21,663 nt of DNA from an uncultured Prevotellaceae bacterium (GCA_946539475.1 CAMNHM010000032.1:1-21663), one strand, 5' to 3'. Counted from the stretch's first letter, positions 1-6,677 are shown. Made by a program: numbers and translations. The notes: generated by a model not told the origin, from the sequence alone.

Positions 1-83
1 CGGGCATCGTGACCGGCGGCGACGGAGGTGGAGGCGACGATGGTGGCGGCGACGGCGAGCCACGTCCGTAGTGCAGAGTCCAT
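1..83 (-). CDS. Partial CDS, N-terminus of an exported protein
   Basis: Only the first 27 codons are inside the window; the gene runs off the left edge. They encode a short polar start followed by a hydrophobic stretch (WLAVAATIVASTSVAAG), which reads as a signal peptide with a possible cleavage after the alanines. The family cannot be told from this much. The gene lies 90 bp downstream of paaK on the same strand, with no TAnnTTTG box in the gap, so it may be co-transcribed with paaK. There is no clear Shine-Dalgarno sequence, which is normal in Bacteroidetes. The start codon is the only plausible ATG visible, but the call depends on sequence outside the window. Confidence 0.5.
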   Translation of the reverse strand, partial: MDSALRTWLAVAATIVASTSVAAGHDA

Positions 84-92
84 AGCAATTGT

Positions 93-127
93 TAAGGCCC
101 CCATGACAGCTAGTCTTGAGGGCCTTA
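93..127. repeat. Inverted repeat (8-bp stem) between paaK and the left-edge gene
   Basis: TAAGGCCC (93-100) pairs with GGGCCTTA (120-127) around a 19-nt loop. Read on the plus strand it is followed by a T-rich stretch. Read on the minus strand, where both neighbouring genes lie, there is no T-run. It may be a weak intergenic hairpin or processing site within the paaK transcript. A terminator role is not well supported. Confidence 0.35.
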
Positions 128-173
128 TCTTTCTTTTGAGGCGTCCTATAGTGACAGTGTACGGCTTGCCTGC

Positions 174-1481
174 TTACAGCTTGCGGTTGTCGATGACGTG
201 TGCACTCTTGCCCTGCGAGCGCTCGATGGTGCCCGGCGCCTTCAGCTGCACCTTGGCAGCGATGCTCAGCACGCTCTTCAGGCGGGCGGCAAGTTTCTTG
301 GCAAGCTGGTCGACGGCGGCGGGGGTGTCGAAGGTGGAGGTGAAGACCTCCTGACGCATCTCGACCTGCACCTGGAGGGTGTCAAGATTGTTGACGCGGT
401 CGACGACGAGCATGTAGCGCGGTGCAAACTCGGGCATGGAGAGGACGACGCTCTCCACCTGCGACGGGAAGACGTTTATGCCTCGGATGATGAGCATGTC
501 GTCGGAGCGGCCCTCGATACGCCCCATGCGGACAGCGGTGCGCCCACAGTCGCACTGGCCCTCGAGCAGCGTGCAGAGGTCGCGGGTGCGATAGCGGATG
601 ACGGGCATGCCCTCCTTCGTCAGGGTGGTGAAGACGAGTTCGCCCGTCTGCCCGTAAGGCAGCGGCTCGAGAGTGGTGGGATTGATGATCTCGGGATAGA
701 AGTGGTCCTCGCAGATATGGCTGCCGTGCTGCATCTGGCACTCGTAGCTGACACTGGGTCCCATGACCTCGGAAAGGCCGTAGAGGTTGTAGCCCTTCAG
801 CCCCAGGCGCTGCTCGATCTCCTGGCGCATCTGCTCCGTCCAGGGCTCTGCCCCGAAGGCTCCCACGCGCAGGTGGATCTGGTCGCGGGTGATGCCCATC
901 TTGTCCATCGTCTCAGCGAGGTAGAGGGCATAGGAGGGTGTGCAGGCGATGCCCGTGACGCCCAGGTCGCGAATGAGCTTGAGGTGCTTCTCGGTGTTGC
1001 CCGTAGAGGCGGGGACGACGCTGGCTCCGATGTGTTCGACGCCATAGTGTGCTCCCAGTCCGCCGGTGAACAGGCCGTAGCCGTAGCTGACGGAGAAGAT
1101 GTCGTCGCGGGTGATGCCATAGGCCGTCAGGCAGCGCGCCATGCACTCGCTCCACACGCCGACGTCCTTGCGCGTATAGCCGACGATGGTGGGGTTGCCG
1201 GTGGTGCCGCTGGAGGCGTGGATGCGGATAATCTCGCTCTGCGGTGCTGCCTGAAGGCCGAAGGGATAGTTGTCGCGAAGGTCCTTCTTCGTGGTGAAGG
1301 GCAGCTTCTGGATGTCCTCGATGGTCTGGATGTCGTCCGGGCGGATGTCCATCTCCTGCAGCTTATGGCGGTAGAAGGGCACGTTGTGATAGACGTACTC
1401 GACAATCTTGTGAAGTCGTTTTCCTTGCAGGGCGCTCATCTCGTCGCGGCTCATGCACTCTTTGTTTGGGTTCCAAATCAT
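174..1481 (-). CDS. paaK: Phenylacetate-CoA ligase (AMP-forming)
   Basis: The 435-residue protein belongs to the adenylate-forming ligases, which activate an aryl acid with ATP and transfer it to CoA in the cytoplasm. Length matches the PaaK family (about 430). Visible motifs in order: phosphate-binding SSGTTGNP (90-97), YGLSE (234-238), TGELV (279-283), YRTRDL (297-302), the hinge region GRSDDMLIIRG (324-334), and a C-terminal lysine in GKSAHVID (424-431) in the position of the catalytic lysine. In Bacteroidales such ligases usually act on aryl acids from aromatic amino acid breakdown; a complete phenylacetate degradation cluster is not seen here. The start is the ATG giving MIWNPNKE, 19 codons ahead of the conserved region. 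The family call is firm; the exact substrate is not. Confidence 0.93.
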   Translation of the reverse strand: MIWNPNKECMSRDEMSALQGKRLHKIVEYVYHNVPFYRHKLQEMDIRPDDIQTIEDIQKLPFTTKKDLRDNYPFGLQAAPQSEIIRIHASSGTTGNPTIVGYTRKDVGVWSECMARCLTAYGITRDDIFSVSYGYGLFTGGLGAHYGVEHIGASVVPASTGNTEKHLKLIRDLGVTGIACTPSYALYLAETMDKMGITRDQIHLRVGAFGAEPWTEQMRQEIEQRLGLKGYNLYGLSEVMGPSVSYECQMQHGSHICEDHFYPEIINPTTLEPLPYGQTGELVFTTLTKEGMPVIRYRTRDLCTLLEGQCDCGRTAVRMGRIEGRSDDMLIIRGINVFPSQVESVVLSMPEFAPRYMLVVDRVNNLDTLQVQVEMRQEVFTSTFDTPAAVDQLAKKLAARLKSVLSIAAKVQLKAPGTIERSQGKSAHVIDNRKL

Positions 1482-1540
1482 CGCTTTCTATGCTTTATAT
1501 ATCATGTTGAGTGTTGGGGTCGAAAATCAAAATTTGGGTG

Positions 1541-1570
1541 CAAAGGTACAAAAAAGTTGGCAATAGCAAA
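1541..1570 (-). promoter_or_regulatory. Putative paaK promoter
   Basis: On the minus strand a TACCTTTG -7 box (1541-1548) lies 18 nt downstream of a TTTG -33 element (1567-1570). This matches the Bacteroidetes TTTG/TAnnTTTG pattern and sits about 60 bp upstream of the paaK start. An AAAACGTTTT palindrome (1568-1577) overlaps the -33 element. Confidence 0.6.
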
Positions 1571-1620
1571 ACGTTTTTTGCAAAAATATCGACAAAACGA
1601 AAGAAAAAAGCGGCAAATTG

Positions 1621-1651
1621 TTGCAAAATTGCTATTTTTTTGCCACATTTG
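1621..1651 (+). promoter_or_regulatory. Weak candidate promoter for the 1727 lipoprotein
   Basis: TTG (1621-1623), 20 nt, then CACATTTG (1644-1651), which is one base off TAnnTTTG. It lies about 75 bp upstream of the ATG, in the divergent paaK/lipoprotein gap. Between it and the gene, GGGAGTCAAAGGGAGTTAAA contains a short direct repeat (GGGAGT twice). No better match is visible. Confidence 0.3.
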
Positions 1652-1726
1652 CCAACGTATTGACGCCAACAGCTCTCTAAAGTTGGGGAATTAAAGGGAG
1701 TCAAAGGGAGTTAAAAGACAATAGTT

Positions 1727-2410
1727 ATGAGAAAACGAGTATTTCTTTCGATGATTGTAGGCACGATGATTGCTGCCTGCAGCAGCAAGACAGAGAACAA
1801 GGCCGTGACCTTCGACGACGAGACGACCACCGAGTCGGCTGTCGACACGGAAGACGAGGCGCCCGACGACGATGCGGCAGCCGCTGACTTCGACTACGCC
1901 CGCTACCACAAGGCCATCCTCGAGCAGGCCCAGCTGCGCTTCATCAGGGGCGAGGACCCCATCCGCCTGGTGGAGTATGCGCTGGTGGACATCGACGGCG
2001 ACGGAAAGCCCGAGATCTGGGTGCGCGGCGACGAGGGCCAGTGCTACGAGGGTGTGTTTGCCATCGTCGGCAACGACAGCGTGGAGCTGCTTGCCGACGA
2101 CGACTGGTACAGCGAACTGGAGTTCTACAAGGGTGCCGTCGGCTATAGCGGCTACTACGGCACAGGAAAACTGCTGGAGGGCTACTCCACGGTGAAGGAC
2201 AGCCGAAGGAAGTACTCCATCTGGAAGGAGGTTCACTTCGACATCTTCACCGAAGAGCATGAGGTAGAGGACGAACAGTACCGCTACAACGACGAGGACA
2301 TCACCGAGGAGGAGTACGACGCGCAGGTGGAAAAGCTGGGCGAACGGGTTGCCCCCGACACGACGTGGGTGAAGATTACGTCGACGGAGGTGAAGTCCGT
2401 CTTCGAATGA
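1727..2410 (+). CDS. Acidic hypothetical lipoprotein with a DxDGDG motif
   Basis: I do not recognise a named family. The 227-residue protein starts with a lipoprotein signal peptide (MRKRVFLSMIVGTMIAACSS; lipidated Cys18). A low-complexity Asp/Glu/Thr/Ala stretch follows to about residue 55, then a folded part. VDIDGDGKPEIWV (87-99) resembles the Ca-binding loops of FG-GAP/EF-hand-type proteins and is common in Bacteroidales lipoproteins annotated only as hypothetical. The C-terminal part (170-227) is again rich in Glu/Asp. The gene is convergent with mrp; the two stop codons are only 6 bp apart, with no room for separate terminators. Function unknown. Confidence 0.75.
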   Translation: MRKRVFLSMIVGTMIAACSSKTENKAVTFDDETTTESAVDTEDEAPDDDAAAADFDYARYHKAILEQAQLRFIRGEDPIRLVEYALVDIDGDGKPEIWVRGDEGQCYEGVFAIVGNDSVELLADDDWYSELEFYKGAVGYSGYYGTGKLLEGYSTVKDSRRKYSIWKEVHFDIFTEEHEVEDEQYRYNDEDITEEEYDAQVEKLGERVAPDTTWVKITSTEVKSVFE

Positions 2411-2416
2411 CTATCC

Positions 2417-3505
2417 CTACTGGCGGCCCTGACGGTTGACGACGGTGACGACGGCCTGCGCCAGCGACAGGAAGGCCTGCCCCGACATCGAGTCGACACG
2501 CGCCACGACGGGCTCGCCCTCGTCGCCTGCCTCGCAGACGCTCTGCACCAACGGCAGCTGGGCGAGCAGGGGCACGTGCATCTCCTCTGCCAGCCGCTTG
2601 CAGCCCTCACGCCCGAAGATGTAGTATCGGTTCTCGGGCAGCTCGGCGGGCGTGAACCACGCCATGTTCTCTACGAGCCCGAGGATGGGCACGCGTACCT
2701 TCTCGTTCTGGTACATGTCGATGCCTTTGCGGGCATCGGCAAGCGCCACCTGCTGAGGCGTGGAGACGATGACGGCTCCCGTGAGCTGCAGCGTCTGGAG
2801 CAGCGTCAGGTGGATGTCGCTGGTGCCCGGCGGCGTGTCGAGGATAAGGTAGTCGAGCTCACCCCAGTCGGCATCGGCGATGAGCTGTTTCAGGGCATTA
2901 CAGGCCATGGCGCCACGCCAGAGCGTCGCCGTGGTGGGAGCAACGAAGAATCCGATGGAGAGCATCTTGATGCCATAGCGCTCGATGGGCACGATGAGGT
3001 CGCGCCCGTCCTTGTTGACGGCATAGACCTTGGCGTCCTCCACGCCCAGCATCTTGGGAATGGAGGGCCCGAAGATGTCGGCATCGAGCAAGCCCACGCT
3101 ATAGCCCAGGCGCGACAGGGCGACCGCCATATTGACGGCAACGGTCGACTTGCCTACCCCACCCTTGCCGGAGCTGACGGCCACGACATGCTTCACGCCG
3201 GGCAGCAGGTCGGCATCCTTCGGGCGCGGCTTCGACTTGAACTCGGTAGTGATGACGACGTCGACATCCTGCCCACAGCGGTACTTGATGGCAGCCTCGG
3301 CAGCCTTCACCGTAGAGCGCAGGAAGGGGTCGGTGTCGCGAGGGAACTCGAGCACCACGCTGACGCGCCAGGGCTGTCCCTCTTCGCTGGGAGCGGCTAC
3401 GACGGGGGTGTCGGCCACCATCTCGCTCTCTACCAGATTCTTCTTCGTGCCCGCATACACGACGGTAGCGAGCGCATCCATGATAAGTTTCGGATATAGT
3501 GTCAT
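2417..3505 (-). CDS. mrp: Mrp/NBP35-type Fe-S carrier ATPase
   Basis: The 362-residue protein has an N-terminal MIP18/DUF59-like domain (about 1-95) and a ParA/MinD-like ATPase domain (about 105-360). The deviant Walker A GKGGVGKST is at 113-121, the switch region DADIFGPS at 141-148 and DTPPGTSD at 223-230. The family (ApbC/Ind1/NBP35) binds and hands on Fe-S clusters in the cytoplasm. The cluster-ligating CxxC that normally follows the VENM segment is absent: the sequence there is VENMAWFTPAELPEN (278-292), a form I associate with Bacteroidetes orthologues. The start lies 5 bp downstream of the MFS transporter stop codon, so the two are almost certainly in one transcript even though their functions look unrelated. 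Confidence 0.93.
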   Translation of the reverse strand: MTLYPKLIMDALATVVYAGTKKNLVESEMVADTPVVAAPSEEGQPWRVSVVLEFPRDTDPFLRSTVKAAEAAIKYRCGQDVDVVITTEFKSKPRPKDADLLPGVKHVVAVSSGKGGVGKSTVAVNMAVALSRLGYSVGLLDADIFGPSIPKMLGVEDAKVYAVNKDGRDLIVPIERYGIKMLSIGFFVAPTTATLWRGAMACNALKQLIADADWGELDYLILDTPPGTSDIHLTLLQTLQLTGAVIVSTPQQVALADARKGIDMYQNEKVRVPILGLVENMAWFTPAELPENRYYIFGREGCKRLAEEMHVPLLAQLPLVQSVCEAGDEGEPVVARVDSMSGQAFLSLAQAVVTVVNRQGRQ

Positions 3506-3510
3506 TTCTT

Positions 3511-4824
3511 CTATTTAGATTTTTTTATTGCAAAGACGGAGAGGGCACCCAGGAAGAAGAGGGCACCGGCAACGAACATCATCGACGACTGCGTACCGCC
3601 GACGAGCCTCAGGATGACGCCTCCGAGGAGGGCAGCCACGATCTGGGGCAGGCAAATCGTGCCGTTGAACAGCCCCAGGTAGGCACCCATGTGGCCATAG
3701 CCCTGCAGGGCGTTGGTGACCAGCGTGAACGGACATGCTAGCATGGCAGCCCAGCCGCAGCCGATGAGCAGGAAGGGCACGATCTGCAGGTACTTGTCAG
3801 GGCAGAAGGGGATGAGGGCAAAGCCCAGGCCGGCCAGCAGCAGGCTGACGAAGTAGGCCGTCTTGATATTGGGGAATCGTGGGATGAGCGTCGCCCACAC
3901 CACGGAGCCCATGGCCTGGATGGCATAGAGGACGCCTGTCCAGTTGCCGGCTTCCTGATAGTCGGCAGTGGCCGAGTCGGCAGTGCCCCAGACGGTCAGC
4001 GAGACGGCATCGACGACGTAGGTCCACATGTAGAGCATGCCTGCCCAGCAGAAGAACTGCACCAGGCCGATGCGCCAGAACTCGGCAGGGGCGTTCTTCA
4101 GCAGCACGAACCAGTTGGCCTTCTCACTCCCAACTCCTGACTCCTCACTCCTAACTCCATTGTACTCGGCATACTCCTTCGGGGGCCACTCCTTCACCTT
4201 CAACACGGTGTAGAGTACGCAGAGGATGAGGATGGCGGCGCCCACATAGAACGACCAGATGACGCTGTCGGGCACGATACCCTCCGGCGCAACGTTCTTC
4301 AGGCCAATCCAGGTGAAGAAGAAGGGGAAGAGGAAGCCCACGACGCTGCCTGCGTTGCACAGGAACGACTGTATGCTGTAGGCCTTGCCTTTCTGGCGCT
4401 CGTTGACCATGTCGCCAACCATCATCTTGAAGGGCTGCATGGCCATGTTGATCGATGTGTCGAGGAGCATGAGCATGAGCAGGCCGAAGATCATCACACT
4501 AGAGAGGCTCAGGCCCAGCGACCCGCTGTTGGGCAGCAGGCACATCACGGCAACAGCCGTCGCCGCACCTACGAAGAGGTAGGGTATGCGACGCCCGAAG
4601 CGCGTCCACGTGCGGTCGGAGAGCGTTCCCACGACGGGCTGCACGAGGATGCCCATCAGCGGCGGCAGGATCCAGAAGAAGCTCAGGTCGTGGGGGTCGG
4701 CACCGAGCGTGCGGAAGATGCGCGATACGTTAGCACTCTGGAGTGCATAGGCTATCTGCACTCCGAAAAATCCGAAGCTCAGGTTCCAGAGCTTCCAAAA
4801 CGACAAATCAGGCTTTTGTTTCAT
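3511..4824 (-). CDS. MFS sugar transporter, SLC45/maltose type
   Basis: The 437-residue protein is a 12-helix major facilitator. It has the motif GTLSDRTWTRFGRRIPY (66-82) after helix 2, and the N-terminal LSFGFFGVQIAYALQSANVSRIF (15-37) is characteristic of the SLC45-like group that Bacteroidetes use for maltose or related disaccharides. A TM gap at about 209-245 is the usual central cytoplasmic loop. In this loop residues 223-235 (GVRSEESGVGSEK) are encoded by a 7-bp tandem repeat and look like a foreign insert. Context supports maltose/maltodextrin uptake across the inner membrane: it is downstream of the LacI regulator and opposite the Sus genes. The start is the ATG giving MKQKPDLSFW. 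Substrate is inferred, not shown. Confidence 0.88.
   Translation of the reverse strand: MKQKPDLSFWKLWNLSFGFFGVQIAYALQSANVSRIFRTLGADPHDLSFFWILPPLMGILVQPVVGTLSDRTWTRFGRRIPYLFVGAATAVAVMCLLPNSGSLGLSLSSVMIFGLLMLMLLDTSINMAMQPFKMMVGDMVNERQKGKAYSIQSFLCNAGSVVGFLFPFFFTWIGLKNVAPEGIVPDSVIWSFYVGAAILILCVLYTVLKVKEWPPKEYAEYNGVRSEESGVGSEKANWFVLLKNAPAEFWRIGLVQFFCWAGMLYMWTYVVDAVSLTVWGTADSATADYQEAGNWTGVLYAIQAMGSVVWATLIPRFPNIKTAYFVSLLLAGLGFALIPFCPDKYLQIVPFLLIGCGWAAMLACPFTLVTNALQGYGHMGAYLGLFNGTICLPQIVAALLGGVILRLVGGTQSSMMFVAGALFFLGALSVFAIKKSK
4123..4157. repeat. Heptanucleotide tandem repeat (5 copies) inside the MFS gene
   Basis: On the plus strand the block reads CTCACTC, CCAACTC, CTGACTC, CTCACTC, CTAACTC: five consecutive copies of C(T/C)NACTC. 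It lies within the coding sequence of the MFS protein (codons for residues about 223-235). As 7 is not a multiple of 3, gain or loss of one copy would shift the reading frame. Confidence 0.85.
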
Positions 4825-4865
4825 ATCATTCTTTACTTTGTTTGAAGACTACTTGTTAATTTTAA

Positions 4866-4892
4866 GAAGACAACTTTAACAACTTGGACAAC
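4866..4892. repeat. 9-bp-period repeat, left arm flanking the GxxExxY gene
   Basis: Three 9-mers in a row: GAAGACAAC, TTTAACAAC, TTGGACAAC, followed by TTTTTT and then the stop codon of the GxxExxY gene. This is the inverted partner of the block at 5337-5363. A more degenerate copy (GAAGACTAC TTGTTAATT) is at 4844-4861. Confidence 0.75.
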
Positions 4893-4899
4893 TTTTTTC

Positions 4900-5331
4900 T
4901 TATAGATTTTTGACGATGCTACCATTAACGGTAAGCACTTCATCTAGTTCTCTATCATAAAAGTAACGCTCAATCGTTGCAAAACGAGGAGCAAAGTTCA
5001 CAAGAATCCCACAGGGAAACTTGGCAAGGCGTAGGTAGTTGAACAACTGAGAGCGATGGATATTAGTTAATTCTGATATGGATTTACACTCAATAATAAT
5101 ATCTTTCTTGCAAAGGAAATCCAAACGATAGACTGCACTCATTTCCCTACCGTGATAATAAGGATGAAACGACTTTTCTCTCTCGAACTCTATATTTTGT
5201 TCTCTTAACTGCAATGCCAGCCCCTCCTGATAGCAGTATTCATTAAGGCCAGCACCAAGCTCTTTGTGAACTTCATGTATGGCTCCTATTATTTCAAAAA
5301 TGTGTTCTTTAAGAAAAGCAATGTCAATCAT
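4900..5331 (-). CDS. GxxExxY family protein (PD-(D/E)xK nuclease-like)
   Basis: The 143-residue protein matches the GxxExxY family: the naming motif is GLNEYCY (G28, E31, Y34) after an N-terminal helix. A restriction-nuclease-like core follows: RLDF (D71) then IIIECKS (E81, K83), the D...ExK arrangement, and SQLFNYLRL (94-102), typical of the family. Its cellular role is not established; a PDDEXK fold suggests nucleic-acid cleavage or binding but catalysis is unproven. It sits between the LacI regulator (37 bp upstream) and the MFS gene (75 bp downstream) on the same strand. It is clearly lower in GC than both and framed by inverted repeats, all pointing to acquisition by transfer. Confidence 0.88.
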   Translation of the reverse strand: MIDIAFLKEHIFEIIGAIHEVHKELGAGLNEYCYQEGLALQLREQNIEFEREKSFHPYYHGREMSAVYRLDFLCKKDIIIECKSISELTNIHRSQLFNYLRLAKFPCGILVNFAPRFATIERYFYDRELDEVLTVNGSIVKNL

Positions 5332-5336
5332 AAAAA

Positions 5337-5363
5337 GTTGTCTTAGTTGTTCAAGTTGTCTTC
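5337..5363. repeat. 9-bp-period repeat, right arm flanking the GxxExxY gene
   Basis: Three 9-mers: GTTGTCTTA, GTTGTTCAA, GTTGTCTTC. The reverse complement aligns with the block at 4866-4892 with about three mismatches. It covers the leader of the GxxExxY gene and ends 5 bp before the stop codon of the LacI regulator gene. Confidence 0.75.
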
Positions 5364-5368
5364 AAAAC

Positions 5369-6379
5369 CTAGCGGGTTGTGCCCCGGATGATGAGGCGGG
5401 TGCGCACGACGCGCTTCTCGGCATGGTCCTTGGGCAGGCGGCCCTCTACGTGGGCGATGAGGATGTTGGCAGCCTCCTCACCCACACGGATGCCACGCTG
5501 CTCGACGGTGGTGAGCATGGGGTCGCAGGCGATGGCACGCTCGCCGTTGGTGAAGCCACAGATGGAGATGTCCTCTGGCACCCGGAGCCCCATGCGCTTC
5601 ACGGTATAGAGGATGCCGATGGCAGTGTCGTCGTTGACTGCAAAGAAGGCATCAGGATACTGCTCGCCGTCGAACATGTCGGGCGTGATGATCTCGGCAT
5701 CCTGACGGTTGTCGCAATGGCGCGTCAGACGCTCGTCGAACGGCAGCCCATGCTTCAGCAGGGCATCCTTGTAGCCGTTGAAGCGGTTCTTCGAGATCTC
5801 GAGGTTCATCTGCGATCCGTAGAAGGCGATGCGGCGGCACCCCGTCTCGATGAGATGAGTGACGGCATTGTAGGCACCCATATAGTCGTCGACGACGACG
5901 CGGCTGGCATTCACCCCTGTGCAGATACGGTCGTAGAACACCAACGGCACGCCAGCATCGATGAGACGCTGGAAATGCTCGTAGTGCTGCGTGTCCTTGG
6001 CCTGCGAGACGATGATGCCGCAGACCTTGTTCTCGTAGAACGACTGGCAGAGGCGCACCTCGCGCTCGTACTGCTCGCCGCTCTGTGCCACCATGATGCG
6101 ATAGCCGTGCTGCTCGGCCTCCTCCTCAATACCCTTGAGGATGGTGGAGAAATAGTAGTGCACCAGCTCGGGCACGATGACGCCAATGAGCTTCATCGGC
6201 TTCACACGCGAGTGGCGCAGCGACTCGGCCAGCACGTTCGGGGTGAAGTTGTGCTCGCGCGCATACTGCTGGATACGCAGGCGCTGCGCCTCGCTGATAC
6301 GAGGCGAGTCGCTCAGCGCACGCGACACCGTTGCCACCGATATGCCCAGCTCGCGGGCTATGTCCTTCATTGTCAACAT
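5369..6379 (-). CDS. LacI-family regulator of the starch/maltose locus
   Basis: The 336-residue protein has the standard LacI layout: helix-turn-helix at about 4-23 (MKDIARELGISVATVSRALS), a hinge helix NVLAESLRHS (48-57), and a periplasmic-binding-protein-like sugar sensor domain (about 62-330). Length is typical. The start giving MLTMKD is used; M4 is an alternative. The recognition helix with ATVSR fits operators of the TGCAAACGTTTGCA type, and exactly such a palindrome lies upstream (6531-6546), between this gene and susC. Classical Bacteroides sus loci use a membrane SusR, so control by a LacI protein is a different wiring. It probably responds to maltose or a maltodextrin and also controls its own gene; both are inferences. 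Confidence 0.92.
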   Translation of the reverse strand: MLTMKDIARELGISVATVSRALSDSPRISEAQRLRIQQYAREHNFTPNVLAESLRHSRVKPMKLIGVIVPELVHYYFSTILKGIEEEAEQHGYRIMVAQSGEQYEREVRLCQSFYENKVCGIIVSQAKDTQHYEHFQRLIDAGVPLVFYDRICTGVNASRVVVDDYMGAYNAVTHLIETGCRRIAFYGSQMNLEISKNRFNGYKDALLKHGLPFDERLTRHCDNRQDAEIITPDMFDGEQYPDAFFAVNDDTAIGILYTVKRMGLRVPEDISICGFTNGERAIACDPMLTTVEQRGIRVGEEAANILIAHVEGRLPKDHAEKRVVRTRLIIRGTTR

Positions 6380-6468
6380 GTTTCGTTACCGACTGTTTAC
6401 TGTTTAGCTACTAACCGTTTATGTCTCGCGTCTCTGGCTTTCCAACCGTCCCACGCCTTTTCTCAATG

Positions 6469-6501
6469 CAAAGATAGTGCAAACTTCCGTTACGCGCGCA
6501 A
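6469..6501 (-). promoter_or_regulatory. Promoter of the LacI regulator operon
   Basis: On the minus strand a TATCTTTG -7 box (6469-6476) is preceded by TTG (6499-6501) at 22 nt, slightly long for the Bacteroidetes consensus. The first ten bases (TATCTTTGCA) are identical to the divergent susC -7 region. The centre of the box is 66 bp from the centre of the 6531-6546 operator. It would drive the regulator, the GxxExxY gene, the MFS transporter and mrp. Confidence 0.65.
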
Positions 6502-6530
6502 ATACCTTATTATTATATAGGCAAACGAAG

Positions 6531-6546
6531 ATGCAAACGTTTGCAT
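6531..6546. promoter_or_regulatory. LacI-family operator, perfect 16-bp palindrome
   Basis: ATGCAAACGTTTGCAT is a perfect palindrome with the central CG and AAACGTTT core typical of LacI/PurR/CcpA-type sites. Its centre (6538/6539) is exactly midway between the -7 boxes of the regulator gene (6469-6476) and susC (6601-6608), 66 bp from each. An additional GCAAACG half-site is at 6521-6527 and a GCAAAC at 6479-6484. A near-identical site lies upstream of the second amylase gene at 15579-15592. Confidence 0.85.
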
Positions 6547-6576
6547 ATAGTAGTAACGAGAAAATGGCAAGAAAAA

Positions 6577-6608
6577 TTGCATTACATGGCAAAAAACGTC
6601 TATCTTTG
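6577..6608 (+). promoter_or_regulatory. Promoter of the susC-D-E-F operon
   Basis: TTG (6577-6579), 21 nt, TATCTTTG (6601-6608): a good match to the Bacteroidetes -33/-7 consensus. Transcription would start near 6614, leaving a leader of about 60 nt before the susC ATG. The operator is centred 66 bp upstream of the -7 box centre, a position more typical of an activator than of a blocking repressor. Confidence 0.75.
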
Positions 6609-6677
6609 CAGCGAAAATTTACCTAGAAGATATCGTCCGAAAGAATCGATTAACAATATTAACCAACTAAAAAAGTA

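Larger units (their letters stand above)
4866..5363. mobile_element. Candidate inserted unit: GxxExxY gene with inverted repeat arms
   Basis: A low-GC gene is enclosed by two roughly 27-bp arms in inverted orientation, each made of 9-mers. The arms abut the coding sequence (5 bp before the start codon, 7 bp after the stop codon). GC is 17 of 60 bases at 5281-5340, against 41 of 60 at 5401-5460 in the neighbouring regulator gene. Removing the unit would leave about 46 bp between the regulator stop and the MFS start, a normal operon gap. No transposase is encoded and no target-site duplication is visible, so mobility is inferred from composition and symmetry only. Confidence 0.4.

Noticed and set aside
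93..127. Terminator for a plus-strand gene at the left edge
   Set aside because: The hairpin has a T-rich tail only on the plus strand, but no plus-strand gene precedes it. The 28-354 plus frame runs across it and opposes two better-supported minus-strand genes.
1566..1581. A third LacI operator in the paaK promoter (GCAAAACGTTTTTTGC)
   Set aside because: The core AAAACGTTTT is palindromic but the arms are unequal. It overlaps the -33 element instead of lying 66 bp from the -7 box, and the gene is unrelated to starch. It may be chance in an AT-rich promoter.
198..1694. Long plus-strand open frame opposite paaK (498 codons)
   Set aside because: High-GC coding DNA gives long antisense frames. 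The paaK frame carries full family motifs and the antisense product has none. The same applies to the long frames opposite mrp, the LacI gene, susD, the first amylase and the coiled-coil gene.
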